64,000 nt of DNA from an uncultured Aquincola sp. (GTDB lineage: Bacteria > Pseudomonadota > Gammaproteobacteria > Burkholderiales > Burkholderiaceae), in assembly GCA_937883885.1 (NCBI GenBank), contig CAKZXL010000456.1, forward strand, positions 6,081-70,080, given 5' to 3'. The first letter of the stretch is position 1, and each line of letters begins with the position of its first letter. Position numbers and translations under genes: made by a program. Shown one piece after another: positions 42,849 to 51,409 of this stretch. The notes beneath the pieces are model-generated. The model did not search any database. It was not told the origin of the DNA and saw nothing but the letters and a program-made list of their open reading frames with translations.

Positions 42849-43677
42849 TGCGGCTCAAGAGGTCGTTCAGGTCCGCCATGGCCGGGTTGTGTGCAAGCAT
42901 GCCGCCATCGGCGATGTAGGTCTGCCCGTTCACATAGCGCGCTTCGGCCGATGCGAGGAAACACACGAGCGCGGCAATGTCGGCCGGCTCACCGAACTCC
43001 GGCACCAGCAGGTGCCGCTGCATGACCTGGATGACGGCCCCGGCCGCGCCGCGTGTGCCGGGTGTCAGTACCAGGCCTGGCGCCACCGCGTTGCATCGCA
43101 CGCCGCGCTGGCCGTAGTGCGTGGCAATCTGCCGCGTGAGGCCGATGATGGCGGCCTTCGACACCGAGTAGGCCATGCGCGTGTTGTCGCCCGCGAAGCC
43201 ACCGGTTGAGGCGGTGTTGACGATGGCGCCGCTGCCTTGCGCCAGCATCAGCGGCAGCACGTACTTGCAGCCGGCCAGGTAGCCGCGCACGTTCACACCC
43301 ATCACGAGATCCCAGGTCTCGAAGTCGATGTCGATCGCATTGCGGTCGCGCGCATGGATCTGGGGGGAGCTGAGCGCAGCGTTGTTGTGCAGGACGTCGA
43401 TGCGACCGAAGCGCTCGGCCGTGAGCCTGACCAGGCGCTCGATCGAAGCCACGTCGGCGGCATCGAACTTCAACGCCCAGGCCTGGCTGCCAAGCTCGTC
43501 GGCCAGCGCGGTGGCACGTGCCTGGTCGACGTCGGCCACCACCACGCTGGCGCCTTCTGCCACCAGCCGACGGCAAGTGGCCTCGCCGATGCCGGAGGCA
43601 CCGCCGGTGACGATCGCCACCTGACCCTCGAACCTGCCAGGACAGGACTTGATCTGGGACGGCGCAAACGGCTTCAT
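42841..43677 (-). CDS. short-chain dehydrogenase/reductase
   Basis: A 278-residue classical SDR with VTGGASGIGEATCRRLV near residue 24, LHNNAAL as the NNAG variant and an intact catalytic triad (TASTGGFAGDNTRMAYSVSK: Ser 13 before Tyr). C-terminal YVNGQTYIADGGM. Starts by ATGA overlap with the NTF2-like gene, so it is translationally coupled. Likely oxidises an alcohol made by the neighbouring P450 or FAD enzyme; inferred. Confidence 0.92.
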   Translation of the reverse strand: MKPFAPSQIKSCPGRFEGQVAIVTGGASGIGEATCRRLVAEGASVVVADVDQARATALADELGSQAWALKFDAADVASIERLVRLTAERFGRIDVLHNNAALSSPQIHARDRNAIDIDFETWDLVMGVNVRGYLAGCKYVLPLMLAQGSGAIVNTASTGGFAGDNTRMAYSVSKAAIIGLTRQIATHYGQRGVRCNAVAPGLVLTPGTRGAAGAVIQVMQRHLLVPEFGEPADIAALVCFLASAEARYVNGQTYIADGGMLAHNPAMADLNDLLSRSG

Positions 43678-44105
43678 GCGGGTTGCGCGGAGGCGAACCC
43701 GCGAAACTGCGTCAGGTCCATGCCTGCGGCCTGGGGCGGCTTCAAGAAGTAGCGCACCGTCAGACGACCAGGCTCGAAGCGGTAGGTCTCGATGCTTTCG
43801 ATGGCAGTGCTGGTGCCGACGATGCAATTGCGATGGTGCGCCGCGGCCTCGTTGCCATGGATGATGGTTGCCACCACATCGAGCGTGATCTGGCGGTTGT
43901 GCCGGTCCCACATCTCCTCGATGACGAACCAACCGTCGCGGGGATCGACGCGGCCGACGTATTCGATGTCCAGCGCTTGCGGCGCCACCTGTCGGTACAG
44001 AGCCATGAAGCCGGCCTTGTCGTGTGCGTTCCAGCGCTCCACCTGGCCGCGCATGAAGCGCTCGACCAGCGCGGGGTCGAGCGGCGTCGACCCGGCGGCG
44101 CTCAC
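43674..44105 (-). CDS. NTF2/SnoaL-like small protein, copy 3
   Basis: A 143-residue paralogue of the proteins at 6955 and 38434, with RWNAHDKAGFMALYRQ, DIEYVG, VIEEMWDR and TYRFEPGRLTVRYFL, plus a 25-residue C-terminal extension (ending GFASAQPA). Coupled on both sides by ATGA overlaps (44102-44105 and 43674-43677). Role unassigned; may be a small subunit or isomerase for the SDR or the unknown protein beside it. Confidence 0.85.
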   Translation of the reverse strand: MSAAGSTPLDPALVERFMRGQVERWNAHDKAGFMALYRQVAPQALDIEYVGRVDPRDGWFVIEEMWDRHNRQITLDVVATIIHGNEAAAHHRNCIVGTSTAIESIETYRFEPGRLTVRYFLKPPQAAGMDLTQFRGFASAQPA

Positions 44106-45136
44106 AGGTCTGCTCCGCGCACGTTGCGGGCGCTGCCGTTGCGGCGGTCGCTTTCGCCCCAGGCCATCCAGCGATCGGGCTCGCGGGTGTCACCCGCGCG
44201 GCGCCACCGGCCTTCCTGCTGGGCGGTGATCGGGAAGCCGCCGACGAAGTCGACCATCTCACCGCGCGGGTCGGGCAGGTATTCCCAGGTTTCCTTGCCT
44301 TCGACGACGACGCGGGCGCTTTCGACGAAGTAGCTGCCCGGCTTGTGGACGACTTGGCCTTCAATGTCGGTCGTCGTGCGCACCTGGCCGGTGTGGTCCT
44401 GGAAGATGGCGTAGCCCAGGTTGTCGTGGCCCACCATGAAGGAGCCGGCGTCCCAGGTGCCGTCCTTGTAGATGGTCGCGAAGCTCCACCAGATCACGTG
44501 CATGTTGTTGTTGACGACGAGATCCTTCTTGAAGTGAATCGCACCGCCCTCCGCCATCCACGCCTGGTCGAGCGCGATGACGCCCTTGACGGGCCGGCCT
44601 TCGCACAGACCTTCCATGTCGTAGAGCTGTGAGACGTAGAAGGTGCCCCAATCGCGTCCCGGCAGGAACCACTGCATGCCGGTGCCGATGAGCGGGCCCT
44701 GCAGGTCGAAAAGACCCGTCTCGGTCCAGGTCATGCGCTCGGCCGACGCGGTGATGCGCCACGGGTTGCCTTCCTCCTCGGGCAGGCTGCTCCAGGTGGC
44801 GGCTCCGCCTTCGAACGCGCGCGCAGGAAACAGGGTCATCGCCTGGCGGGCCGAGCGGTCCTTGTCAATGCGGATGTGCTTGCCATCCAGACGAGAAGAC
44901 TGGTAGATGAACTTGGTGGGGTTGGGCGACGAACCCGGTGCGTTGACCGCCCGAACCATCGCGTACATGTGCCCCTCGTCGTCGCGCACCACGCCGAAGG
45001 GCATGTGCTTGGTGAGCTTGAGGCCGAAGTGGTCCCGCAGTTCGAACAGGCTCTCGCCGCTGACCCGCTGGGGGCCGACCAGGCATTGAAACGCGAAGTC
45101 GCCGCGCAGGGGGGAAGGGTGGTTGAAGGTCTTCAT
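44102..45136 (-). CDS. unrecognised conserved-looking protein, beta-rich
   Basis: A 344-residue protein starting MKTFNHPSPLRGDFAF. No signal peptide or membrane segment. The sequence has evenly spaced Trp/Tyr/Phe strands (GTGMQWFLPGRDWGTFYV, GHDNLGYAIFQDHTGQV, VDFVGGFPITAQQ) suggesting two lipocalin-like beta barrels, as in AttH/CrtC-type hydratase-related proteins; this is a guess from pattern only. Start at 45136 lies 25 bp after the MFS gene, and the stop overlaps NTF2 copy 3. If AttH/CrtC-like, hydration of a double bond is possible. Confidence 0.8.
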   Translation of the reverse strand: MKTFNHPSPLRGDFAFQCLVGPQRVSGESLFELRDHFGLKLTKHMPFGVVRDDEGHMYAMVRAVNAPGSSPNPTKFIYQSSRLDGKHIRIDKDRSARQAMTLFPARAFEGGAATWSSLPEEEGNPWRITASAERMTWTETGLFDLQGPLIGTGMQWFLPGRDWGTFYVSQLYDMEGLCEGRPVKGVIALDQAWMAEGGAIHFKKDLVVNNNMHVIWWSFATIYKDGTWDAGSFMVGHDNLGYAIFQDHTGQVRTTTDIEGQVVHKPGSYFVESARVVVEGKETWEYLPDPRGEMVDFVGGFPITAQQEGRWRRAGDTREPDRWMAWGESDRRNGSARNVRGADL

Positions 45137-45161
45137 CGTCGTCTCCAGGATGGAAGGTGGC

Positions 45162-46460
45162 CTACCTGCCGGTGGCGGCACCCGAGGGAAGATGTGCTGT
45201 CGCCTGCGTGGGGTAGCGACCGAGCAGTAGCAGCAAGGCCGGCCCCGCCACGCAGGCGCCCCCGCAGAGCGCGAGGATCGCGTGATAGCCCGCGCCGTCG
45301 CGCAGCAGGGCGGCAAATCCAAAAGGGGCGACGGCCGAGCCCGCCGTCACGAGGCTCAGGTGCAGACCGAAAGTGCGGCCGTAATCGCGCAGGCCGAAGT
45401 ACCGCGCGATCAGATAGGCGGCGACGTCAAATTCGGCACCCGCGCCGACACCGCACAGCGCTGTGGCCAGGATCAGCATGGTGAGCGAGGCGTCGGCACC
45501 AGCGTTGAGCAGCAGGCCGCAGCCGGCGGCCGGCAAAGCCAGCGCGACCGCGGCGACGCCCGGCGCCCACAGCCGGTCGATGAGCAGGCCCACCACCACC
45601 CGGCCGGCGATCAAGGCGATGCCGAAGGCGCTGAAGACGCCACCTGCTTGCGCCGCTGAGAGTCCCAGGCTGCGCAGCATCGGCACGATATTGGTGGCCA
45701 TGCCGTAAATGGCCGACACCACCAGACCCAGGCTCACGTTGCACAGCCAGAACCGGCCGCTGCGCAGCACCTGGGCAAAGGCAAGCCCGGCGTTGACGGC
45801 CGGACCGCCTGCCGGGTTGTTCGACCGCCGGCCGCCTGCGGCCAAGTCACGCCCCGGCAGCAGGCGCCAGGCCATCGACAGCCACATCATGAGCACCAGC
45901 GCCCCCAGCAGCGCATAGCCTGCCGCCCAGCTCCAACGTGCCATCGCCTGTGACAGCAGCGGCGGCAGCACCGCGGCCGTGAGGCCGGTGCCGCACAACA
46001 CGATCGACAAGGCCAAGCCACGGTGGCGCACGAAGTGCAGGTTGACCGCATGCGTCCAGGTGACAGGCGTCGTGCCCAGACCTGCGAAGGGCAGCAGGAA
46101 GTACGCGGCATACAGCCAGCCGATCGAGCCGCGCAGTTGCGTCAGGGCCAGGAAACCGGCGGCCAGAGCGATTGACGACACCGCCGTGACGCGCCGCATG
46201 CCGTGCCGCGCGTTGAGCGGGCCGGCGAAGTTGACGGAGATGGCGCCGCCGGCTGCCAGGAAGCTCACGGCCAGTTGGAGGTCGGCGCGGCTCCAGCCCA
46301 GCCCCGCTTCGAGCGGCACGATGAAGCTGCCGAGCGTGTAGATCAGCAAGGCGCTGACGCTGGTGGCGACGCCTGCCAGTGCGGCGGCCAGGGTGGGCCA
46401 TCCTGTGCGGAACTCGCCGGTGCCGCCTGCGATGCCGGCTGAGCCAGAGCTGGTCTTCAT
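45162..46460 (-). CDS. MFS transporter
   Basis: A 432-residue transporter, closest within the window to 13640-14920: GWSRADLQLAVSFLA, PVTWTHAVNLHFVRHRGLAL, FSAFGIALIAGRVVVGLLIDRLWAPGVAAVAL and GVGAGAEFDVAAYLIARYFGLRDYGR. The near-identical last block suggests similar substrates. It is 9 bp downstream of the FAD oxidoreductase stop and in the same operon. Confidence 0.92.
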   Translation of the reverse strand: MKTSSGSAGIAGGTGEFRTGWPTLAAALAGVATSVSALLIYTLGSFIVPLEAGLGWSRADLQLAVSFLAAGGAISVNFAGPLNARHGMRRVTAVSSIALAAGFLALTQLRGSIGWLYAAYFLLPFAGLGTTPVTWTHAVNLHFVRHRGLALSIVLCGTGLTAAVLPPLLSQAMARWSWAAGYALLGALVLMMWLSMAWRLLPGRDLAAGGRRSNNPAGGPAVNAGLAFAQVLRSGRFWLCNVSLGLVVSAIYGMATNIVPMLRSLGLSAAQAGGVFSAFGIALIAGRVVVGLLIDRLWAPGVAAVALALPAAGCGLLLNAGADASLTMLILATALCGVGAGAEFDVAAYLIARYFGLRDYGRTFGLHLSLVTAGSAVAPFGFAALLRDGAGYHAILALCGGACVAGPALLLLLGRYPTQATAHLPSGAATGR

Positions 46461-46469
46461 GGGGCAGGC

Positions 46470-48044
46470 TCAGCCCAGGAAACGCTTGACACGCTGGGCC
46501 GCGATCTTCCCCGGCAGGCCGTTGATGCCACCGCCCGGGTGAATGCCGGCGCCGCCGAGGTAGAGCCCCTTGACCGGCAGCGTGTCGCCGCCCAAGCCCA
46601 CGGCCGGCCGCATGGTGGACGAGCGCGTGGTGGCGGTATCGATGTGGACCACACAGCCGTTATGCACGTTCAGGCGCTTTGCGAGGTCGGGCGCTGCTTC
46701 CACACGGCGCCCGATCTCCAGAGCGCTCAGGCCTTGCATGTACTCGCCCGCCTGATCGATCACCTGCTGGCCGACACGCTGGCGGATGGCGTCCCAGCCT
46801 TCGCGGGGGTTGACCGGCATCGCGACCGGGTACAGGTAGGCGACGTCCTGGCCAGCGGGGGCTTGCGTCGGATCGACGGCGCTGGGCGCGGTGATCCACA
46901 TATAGGGCAGGGTGGGCACCTCGCCGCGGGCCGAGGCGCGAAAGTTCTCCAGCACGGCTTCCTCGGTACCGATGAGCAGCACGCTCTTGCGCAGGCTCAG
47001 TCCGTCCGAGCGTTTGGCTTCGTGGCGGGCGATCGAGACCTGGCCGCGCAGCGCGACATCCACTTTCAGCGGCGACGCTCCGTGCGCGTTGGCCGGCGCC
47101 AGCGCGGCGCGTGTGAGCAGCCGCCTTTCGATCTGTCCCGGCGTCACCATCTCGAGCGCCATCTTGGGGTGCAGTGTGGCGATGACCGCCCGGGCGCCAA
47201 TCACGCGTCCATCGGCCAGCCGCACACCGGTCGTGGTGCCGCCCTCGGCCACGATCTCTGCGACCGGCGACGACAACAGGATCTCCCCGCCCAGCTCCTG
47301 AAGCCGCTCGGCCATGGCGTTGGTGAGCTTGTGCATGCCCCCCACCACGCGGCCCACGCCGAAGCGGTGCAGGAAACCGAGCAGCGCGAAGTAGATGCCG
47401 GTGCCGTCGTTGGTGATCGGACCGGCCGCGCCGACGAGGCAGCACATGGCCGAGACGGTGACCGGATGCTCGAACCGCTCCTTGATCGCCTGGTAGGCTG
47501 ATCCTGCCACCAGGGCCACGATGTCGGGCTTCAGGCGCTTGTTGCGCAGCGCCGCACGCAAGGCCTGCCATTTGGCGCCGAAGTTCTTGCGTGCCGGATC
47601 GACCCGCATCATCGGCACTGCCATGTCAATGAAGGCGTTGATCACCTTCATGAACTCGAGGAAGGCTTCGGCATCGTTGGCTGAGAAGCGGCGGATCTCT
47701 TCGGCCGTCTTGGCAGGGTCGCGCCAGAACACCAGGGAACTACCGTCCGGATGTAGATAGACGTAGCCGGGTGTCATCTCGACCTGGCTGAACCCATGGC
47801 GTGCCAGATCGAGTTCGATCGGCATCATCGGGTGCACGCGCAGCGACATCAGATCGAGGGCGCAGGTGTGCACGAGGTGTTGGGATGCCTCCGGGATTGC
47901 GTAGCTCGAGGTGGCCATGCCGCCGACCTTGTCCAACGCCTCGATGACCACCACCTTCTTGCCTGCCATCGAGAGGTAGCACGCTGCCGAAAGGCCGTTG
48001 TGACCACCGCCAACGATCGCGACGTCGTATTGCACGGAACCCAT
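46470..48044 (-). CDS. NAD(P)/FAD-dependent oxidoreductase, phytoene-desaturase/PYROXD2-like
   Basis: A 524-residue flavoprotein with an N-terminal FAD motif VAIVGGGHNGLSAACYLSMAG, the following EALDKVGGMATS (acidic ribose contact), GGMHKLTNAMAERLQELGGE near residue 240 and a C-terminal FAD segment LYLGGAGIHPGGGINGLPG. These match carotenoid desaturase/amine-oxidase-like flavoproteins. Start 48044 is supported by AGGAG. It probably dehydrogenates or isomerises a hydrophobic polycyclic or polyene substrate. First gene of a six-gene leftward operon, divergent from the P450. Confidence 0.92.
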   Translation of the reverse strand: MGSVQYDVAIVGGGHNGLSAACYLSMAGKKVVVIEALDKVGGMATSSYAIPEASQHLVHTCALDLMSLRVHPMMPIELDLARHGFSQVEMTPGYVYLHPDGSSLVFWRDPAKTAEEIRRFSANDAEAFLEFMKVINAFIDMAVPMMRVDPARKNFGAKWQALRAALRNKRLKPDIVALVAGSAYQAIKERFEHPVTVSAMCCLVGAAGPITNDGTGIYFALLGFLHRFGVGRVVGGMHKLTNAMAERLQELGGEILLSSPVAEIVAEGGTTTGVRLADGRVIGARAVIATLHPKMALEMVTPGQIERRLLTRAALAPANAHGASPLKVDVALRGQVSIARHEAKRSDGLSLRKSVLLIGTEEAVLENFRASARGEVPTLPYMWITAPSAVDPTQAPAGQDVAYLYPVAMPVNPREGWDAIRQRVGQQVIDQAGEYMQGLSALEIGRRVEAAPDLAKRLNVHNGCVVHIDTATTRSSTMRPAVGLGGDTLPVKGLYLGGAGIHPGGGINGLPGKIAAQRVKRFLG

Positions 48045-48072
48045 CAACACTCCTGGAGTTTGCATCGGAAAT

Positions 48073-48097
48073 AATCCACAATAGCCAAAACTGTTCA
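48073..48097. promoter_or_regulatory. weak copy of the 25-bp cluster element (reverse orientation)
   Basis: On the minus strand TGAACA-N13-TGGATT, 9 of 12 matching, in the 119-bp divergent gap between the FAD oxidoreductase (start 48044) and the P450 (start 48164). Located in the most AT-rich part of the gap. Confidence 0.35.
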
Positions 48098-48163
48098 AAT
48101 TATGGGGTCGGCGGCGTGACAAGCCTCACCTGATTTCCCCGTGAAAACCCGATGGAGACCACG

Positions 48164-49435
48164 ATGGCGAATGAACAATCCGCAGCGCTGCAGAGCGCGT
48201 TTGAGGGCGTTGCAGACAACTACCGCGGGGCCGACGTGGACCTGCACGAGACCTACCGCGAGATGCGTCGCAGCACGCCCGTGATGGAGGGGAACTTCAT
48301 GGGCCGCATGGGCGTGCCTGACATCGCCGGCCTGGACCCAAACCGGCCCACGTTCACGTTGTTCAAGTACGCCGACGTGATGGCTGTGCTGCGCGATGCC
48401 AGCAGCTTCACCAGCGGTTTCATCGCCGAAGGGCTGGGCGCGTTCTTCGACGGGCTCATCCTGACCGGCATGGATGGCGAGATGCACCGCCACGCACGTG
48501 CCCTGCTACAGCCGGTGTTCATGCCAGACGTCGTCAACCGCTGGAAGCCGAAGATGGACCGCATCGTCCGTGAGGAGTACCTGCAGGCGCTGGCATCGCG
48601 CAAGCAAGCCGACCTGATGGACTTCGGCCTTCAGTTCCCGATCCGGCTGATCTATTCGGTGATCGGCTTCCCTGACGACGATCCGGCACGTGTGCGGCAG
48701 TACGCTGCGTGGGCGCTCGACATCTTGACCGGGCCTCAGGTCGATGCCGAGAAGGCGGCGATCGCGCGCAGCAAGGCCATGGCGGCTGCGCGGGCGCTGT
48801 ACGACGCGGTCAGTCTGTCGGTCAAGGAGGTGCGGGCCAACGGCGCGCAGGGCGACGACCTGATCTGCCGGTTGATTCGCGCCGAGTACGAAGGGCGCTC
48901 GCTCGACGACCATCAGGTGACGACCTTCGTGCGCTCACTGCTGCCCGCCGCCGGCGAGACGACCACGCGCACCTTCGGCTCGTTGATGACCTTGCTGCTC
49001 GAGCGGCCCGACGTGCTGGCGCGCGTGACGGCTGACCGCAGCCTGGTGCCGAAGGCGATCGACGAGGCTGTGCGATTCGAGCCTGTGGCCACGTTCAAGG
49101 TGCGGCAGGCGGCCAAGGACCTGGAAATCCGCGGCGTGAAGATCCCCAAGGGCGCGATGGTGCAGTGCATCGTCTCCTCGGCCAACCGGGACGAGGAGGC
49201 CTTCGACAACAGCGAAACCTTCGACATCGACCGAAAGCCCAAGCCGTCCTTCGGTTTCGGCTTCGGGCCGCACATGTGCATTGGCCAGTTCGTCGCCAAG
49301 ACCGAGCTGGTGGTGGCTGTGAACGCCGTCCTCGACCTGCTGCCTGGCCTGCGCCTCGATCCCTCGAAGCCTGCACCGAAGATCACGGGTGCCCAGCTGC
49401 GGGGGCCGCACGCCGTCCACACCGTGTGGGACTGA
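48164..49435 (+). CDS. cytochrome P450
   Basis: A 423-residue soluble bacterial P450. I-helix AAGETTT near residue 253 (AGxE-T in place of the common AGxD-T), K-helix ExxR at Glu291-Arg294, and heme loop FGFGPHMCIGQ with Cys362 as the axial ligand. The ATG at 48164 is preferred over 48152 because GGAG lies 6 bases before it. It hydroxylates a hydrophobic substrate using electrons from a small ferredoxin; the [3Fe-4S]-type ferredoxin at 56232 and reductase at 12377 are the obvious partners in this window. CYP family not assigned. Confidence 0.95.
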   Translation: MANEQSAALQSAFEGVADNYRGADVDLHETYREMRRSTPVMEGNFMGRMGVPDIAGLDPNRPTFTLFKYADVMAVLRDASSFTSGFIAEGLGAFFDGLILTGMDGEMHRHARALLQPVFMPDVVNRWKPKMDRIVREEYLQALASRKQADLMDFGLQFPIRLIYSVIGFPDDDPARVRQYAAWALDILTGPQVDAEKAAIARSKAMAAARALYDAVSLSVKEVRANGAQGDDLICRLIRAEYEGRSLDDHQVTTFVRSLLPAAGETTTRTFGSLMTLLLERPDVLARVTADRSLVPKAIDEAVRFEPVATFKVRQAAKDLEIRGVKIPKGAMVQCIVSSANRDEEAFDNSETFDIDRKPKPSFGFGFGPHMCIGQFVAKTELVVAVNAVLDLLPGLRLDPSKPAPKITGAQLRGPHAVHTVWD

Positions 49436-49462
49436 CGAGCGGACCGTCCGCGCGTCCCGCGG

Positions 49463-50593
49463 CTACAGGCCGCGGGAGATGATCTCCTTCATGATCTCGC
49501 TGGTGCCGCCATAGATGCGGGCCACGCGAGCGTCGACCCATGCGCGCGAGATCCTGTATTCGCTCATGAAGCCGTAGCCGCCGTGCAACTGCAGCAGCTC
49601 GTCGAGCACCTTGCCCTGCATTTCCGAGCCCACCAGCTTGCACATCGCGCCCACCTCTGCGGTCAGCTCGCCGCGCATGGCCTTGGCCAGGCAGTCGTCG
49701 ACGAAGGCGCGCAGCATCGTGGCCTGCGCCTTGCACTCCGCGAGCTTGAAGCGCGTGTTCTGGAAGTCGAACACGGCCTGGCCAAAGACGCGCCGGTCAC
49801 GTGTGTACTGGACGGTCTCGTCCAGCAACGCGTCGATCGATGCGGCGGCCCGGATACCGATGATGGTGCGTTCCCACGCCAGCTGGTGCGTGAGGTATTT
49901 GAAGCCTTCGTTCTCGGCACCGAGGCGGTTGGCCACCGGCACGCGCACGTCTTCGAAGAAAAGTTCGGAGGTGTCCTGCCCCTTGAGCCCGATCTTCTCG
50001 AGCAGCCGGCCTTTGGAGAAGCCTTCACGGTCCTCTTCGACGCACACCAGCGTCAGCTTCTTGTCGTTGGGGTCTAGCTTGGTGGCAGTGACCATCAGCC
50101 CGGCATTGCCGCCGTTGGTGATGAACGTCTTTTGTCCATTGATGACGTAGTCGTCGCCTTCGCGCCGAGCCGACGTGCGCATCGAACGCAAGTCGCTGCC
50201 GATGCCCGGCTCGCTCATCGCGATGACGGCGATCAGCTCACCGCTGACCATGCGCGGCAGCCAGCGTTGCTTTTGTTCCTCGGTGCCATACGCCACGATG
50301 TACGGCGCTACGATCTCCGAGTGAGTGGTGAAACCCACCGCCGTGGCGTTGACACGCGCCAGCTCCTCGATCATCACAGCCGAGTGGCCGAAGTCGCCGC
50401 CCGAGCCGCCATACGCTTCCGGCACGGTGGAGCACAGAAGCCCGGCGGCGCCGGCCTTCTGCCACAGCGCCTTGGGCACGATGCCGGCTTTTTCCCAGGC
50501 GTGAAGGTTGGGGACGATCTCCTTCTCGATGAACCGGCGTGCGGTATCGCGGAAGAGTTCGTGGTCGTCGCGGAAGACGGGGCGAGAAGTCAT
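49463..50593 (-). CDS. acyl-CoA dehydrogenase (isovaleryl/long-chain-like)
   Basis: A 376-residue FAD enzyme with the ACAD signatures IAMSEPGIGSDL near residue 130, YVINGQKTFITNGGNA and QYTRDRRVFGQAVFDFQNTRFKLAE. The C-terminal loop IYGGTSEIMKEIISRGL lacks the MCAD-type catalytic Glu; instead the Glu in QLAWERT near residue 247 is in the place used by isovaleryl-CoA and long-chain dehydrogenases. It introduces an alpha-beta double bond, passing electrons to ETF (etfB begins at 63842). Last gene of the leftward operon from 54967. Confidence 0.94.
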   Translation of the reverse strand: MTSRPVFRDDHELFRDTARRFIEKEIVPNLHAWEKAGIVPKALWQKAGAAGLLCSTVPEAYGGSGGDFGHSAVMIEELARVNATAVGFTTHSEIVAPYIVAYGTEEQKQRWLPRMVSGELIAVIAMSEPGIGSDLRSMRTSARREGDDYVINGQKTFITNGGNAGLMVTATKLDPNDKKLTLVCVEEDREGFSKGRLLEKIGLKGQDTSELFFEDVRVPVANRLGAENEGFKYLTHQLAWERTIIGIRAAASIDALLDETVQYTRDRRVFGQAVFDFQNTRFKLAECKAQATMLRAFVDDCLAKAMRGELTAEVGAMCKLVGSEMQGKVLDELLQLHGGYGFMSEYRISRAWVDARVARIYGGTSEIMKEIISRGL

Positions 50594-50602
50594 GGTGCGG
50601 TG

Positions 50603-51409
50603 TCAGCGGCCGGTGTATGCGGGCGCACGTTTGTCGAGAAAGGCGTTGACGGCCTCGAGGTGGTCTTCGGTGTGGTGCGCGAGGGCCTGGAAGGCGGCCG
50701 ACAGCTCCAGCAGCGAATCGAGCCGCATGTGCTGGCCTTCGCGCAGCAGGCGCTTGGTCAGGCGCAGGCCATGACCAGGGTTGGCGGCGATGCGATGCGC
50801 CAGCGCCTGTGCCTGGCTCACCAGCGAGTCGGCAGGTACCACCTGGGTCACGAGGTCCCATTCAAGCGCCTGTCCGGCATCGATGCTGTCGCCCGTCAGC
50901 GCCATCAGGCTGGCCTTGGGCAGGCCGACGATGCGGGGCAGCAGCCAGGCACCGCCATCGCCCGGCACGATCCCGAGCTTGACAAAGCTCTCGGCAAATA
51001 CGGCGTTGTCGGCTGCGAGGCGGATGTCGCACATGCAGGCGAGGTCGAGCCCCGCACCGATGGCAGCACCGTTGACCGCGGCGATGACCGGCAGCTCCAG
51101 CTCGTAGAGCGCGAGCGGGATGCGCTGGATGCCATCGCGGTAGCTGGTTCGCACCTGGTAGGGGCTGCCTGCGAAGATGCCGCCGCGGGACTGCATGTCC
51201 TTGACGTTGCCGCCTGCGCAGAACGCGGGACCATTGCCTGTCAACACCACGACCCTGGCATCGCGGTTCGCACGCAGCTCGTGGCAAAGGTCCGTGATCT
51301 CGCGCATCTGCGAGGGTTCGGTCAGTGCGTTGCGCGTCTCGGGCCGGTTCATGCGAACCGTGACGACGGGGCCGTCGTGTTCGACGAGGAGGAAAGGGCC
51401 GTGGGTCAT
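50603..51409 (-). CDS. enoyl-CoA hydratase/isomerase (crotonase) with changed acid residues
   Basis: A 268-residue crotonase-fold protein: FCAGGNVKDMQSRGG near residue 65, the oxyanion segment AAVNGAAIGAGLDLACMCDIRLA near residue 105, and AESFVKLGIVPGDGGAWLLPRIVG. At the two positions of the hydratase Glu residues there is Asp (GLDLAC) and Phe (ESFVKLG), while an Asp is present in PGDGG, nearer to PaaG-type isomerases. It may isomerise or hydrate with different specificity. Its start overlaps the upstream ACAD stop by 1 bp. Confidence 0.9.
   Translation of the reverse strand: MTHGPFLLVEHDGPVVTVRMNRPETRNALTEPSQMREITDLCHELRANRDARVVVLTGNGPAFCAGGNVKDMQSRGGIFAGSPYQVRTSYRDGIQRIPLALYELELPVIAAVNGAAIGAGLDLACMCDIRLAADNAVFAESFVKLGIVPGDGGAWLLPRIVGLPKASLMALTGDSIDAGQALEWDLVTQVVPADSLVSQAQALAHRIAANPGHGLRLTKRLLREGQHMRLDSLLELSAAFQALAHHTEDHLEAVNAFLDKRAPAYTGR

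Noticed and set aside
49439..49451. GCGGAC-C-GTCCGC repeat between P450 and ACAD as a terminator
   Set aside because: Loop is too short for the full stem and no T-run follows on either strand.
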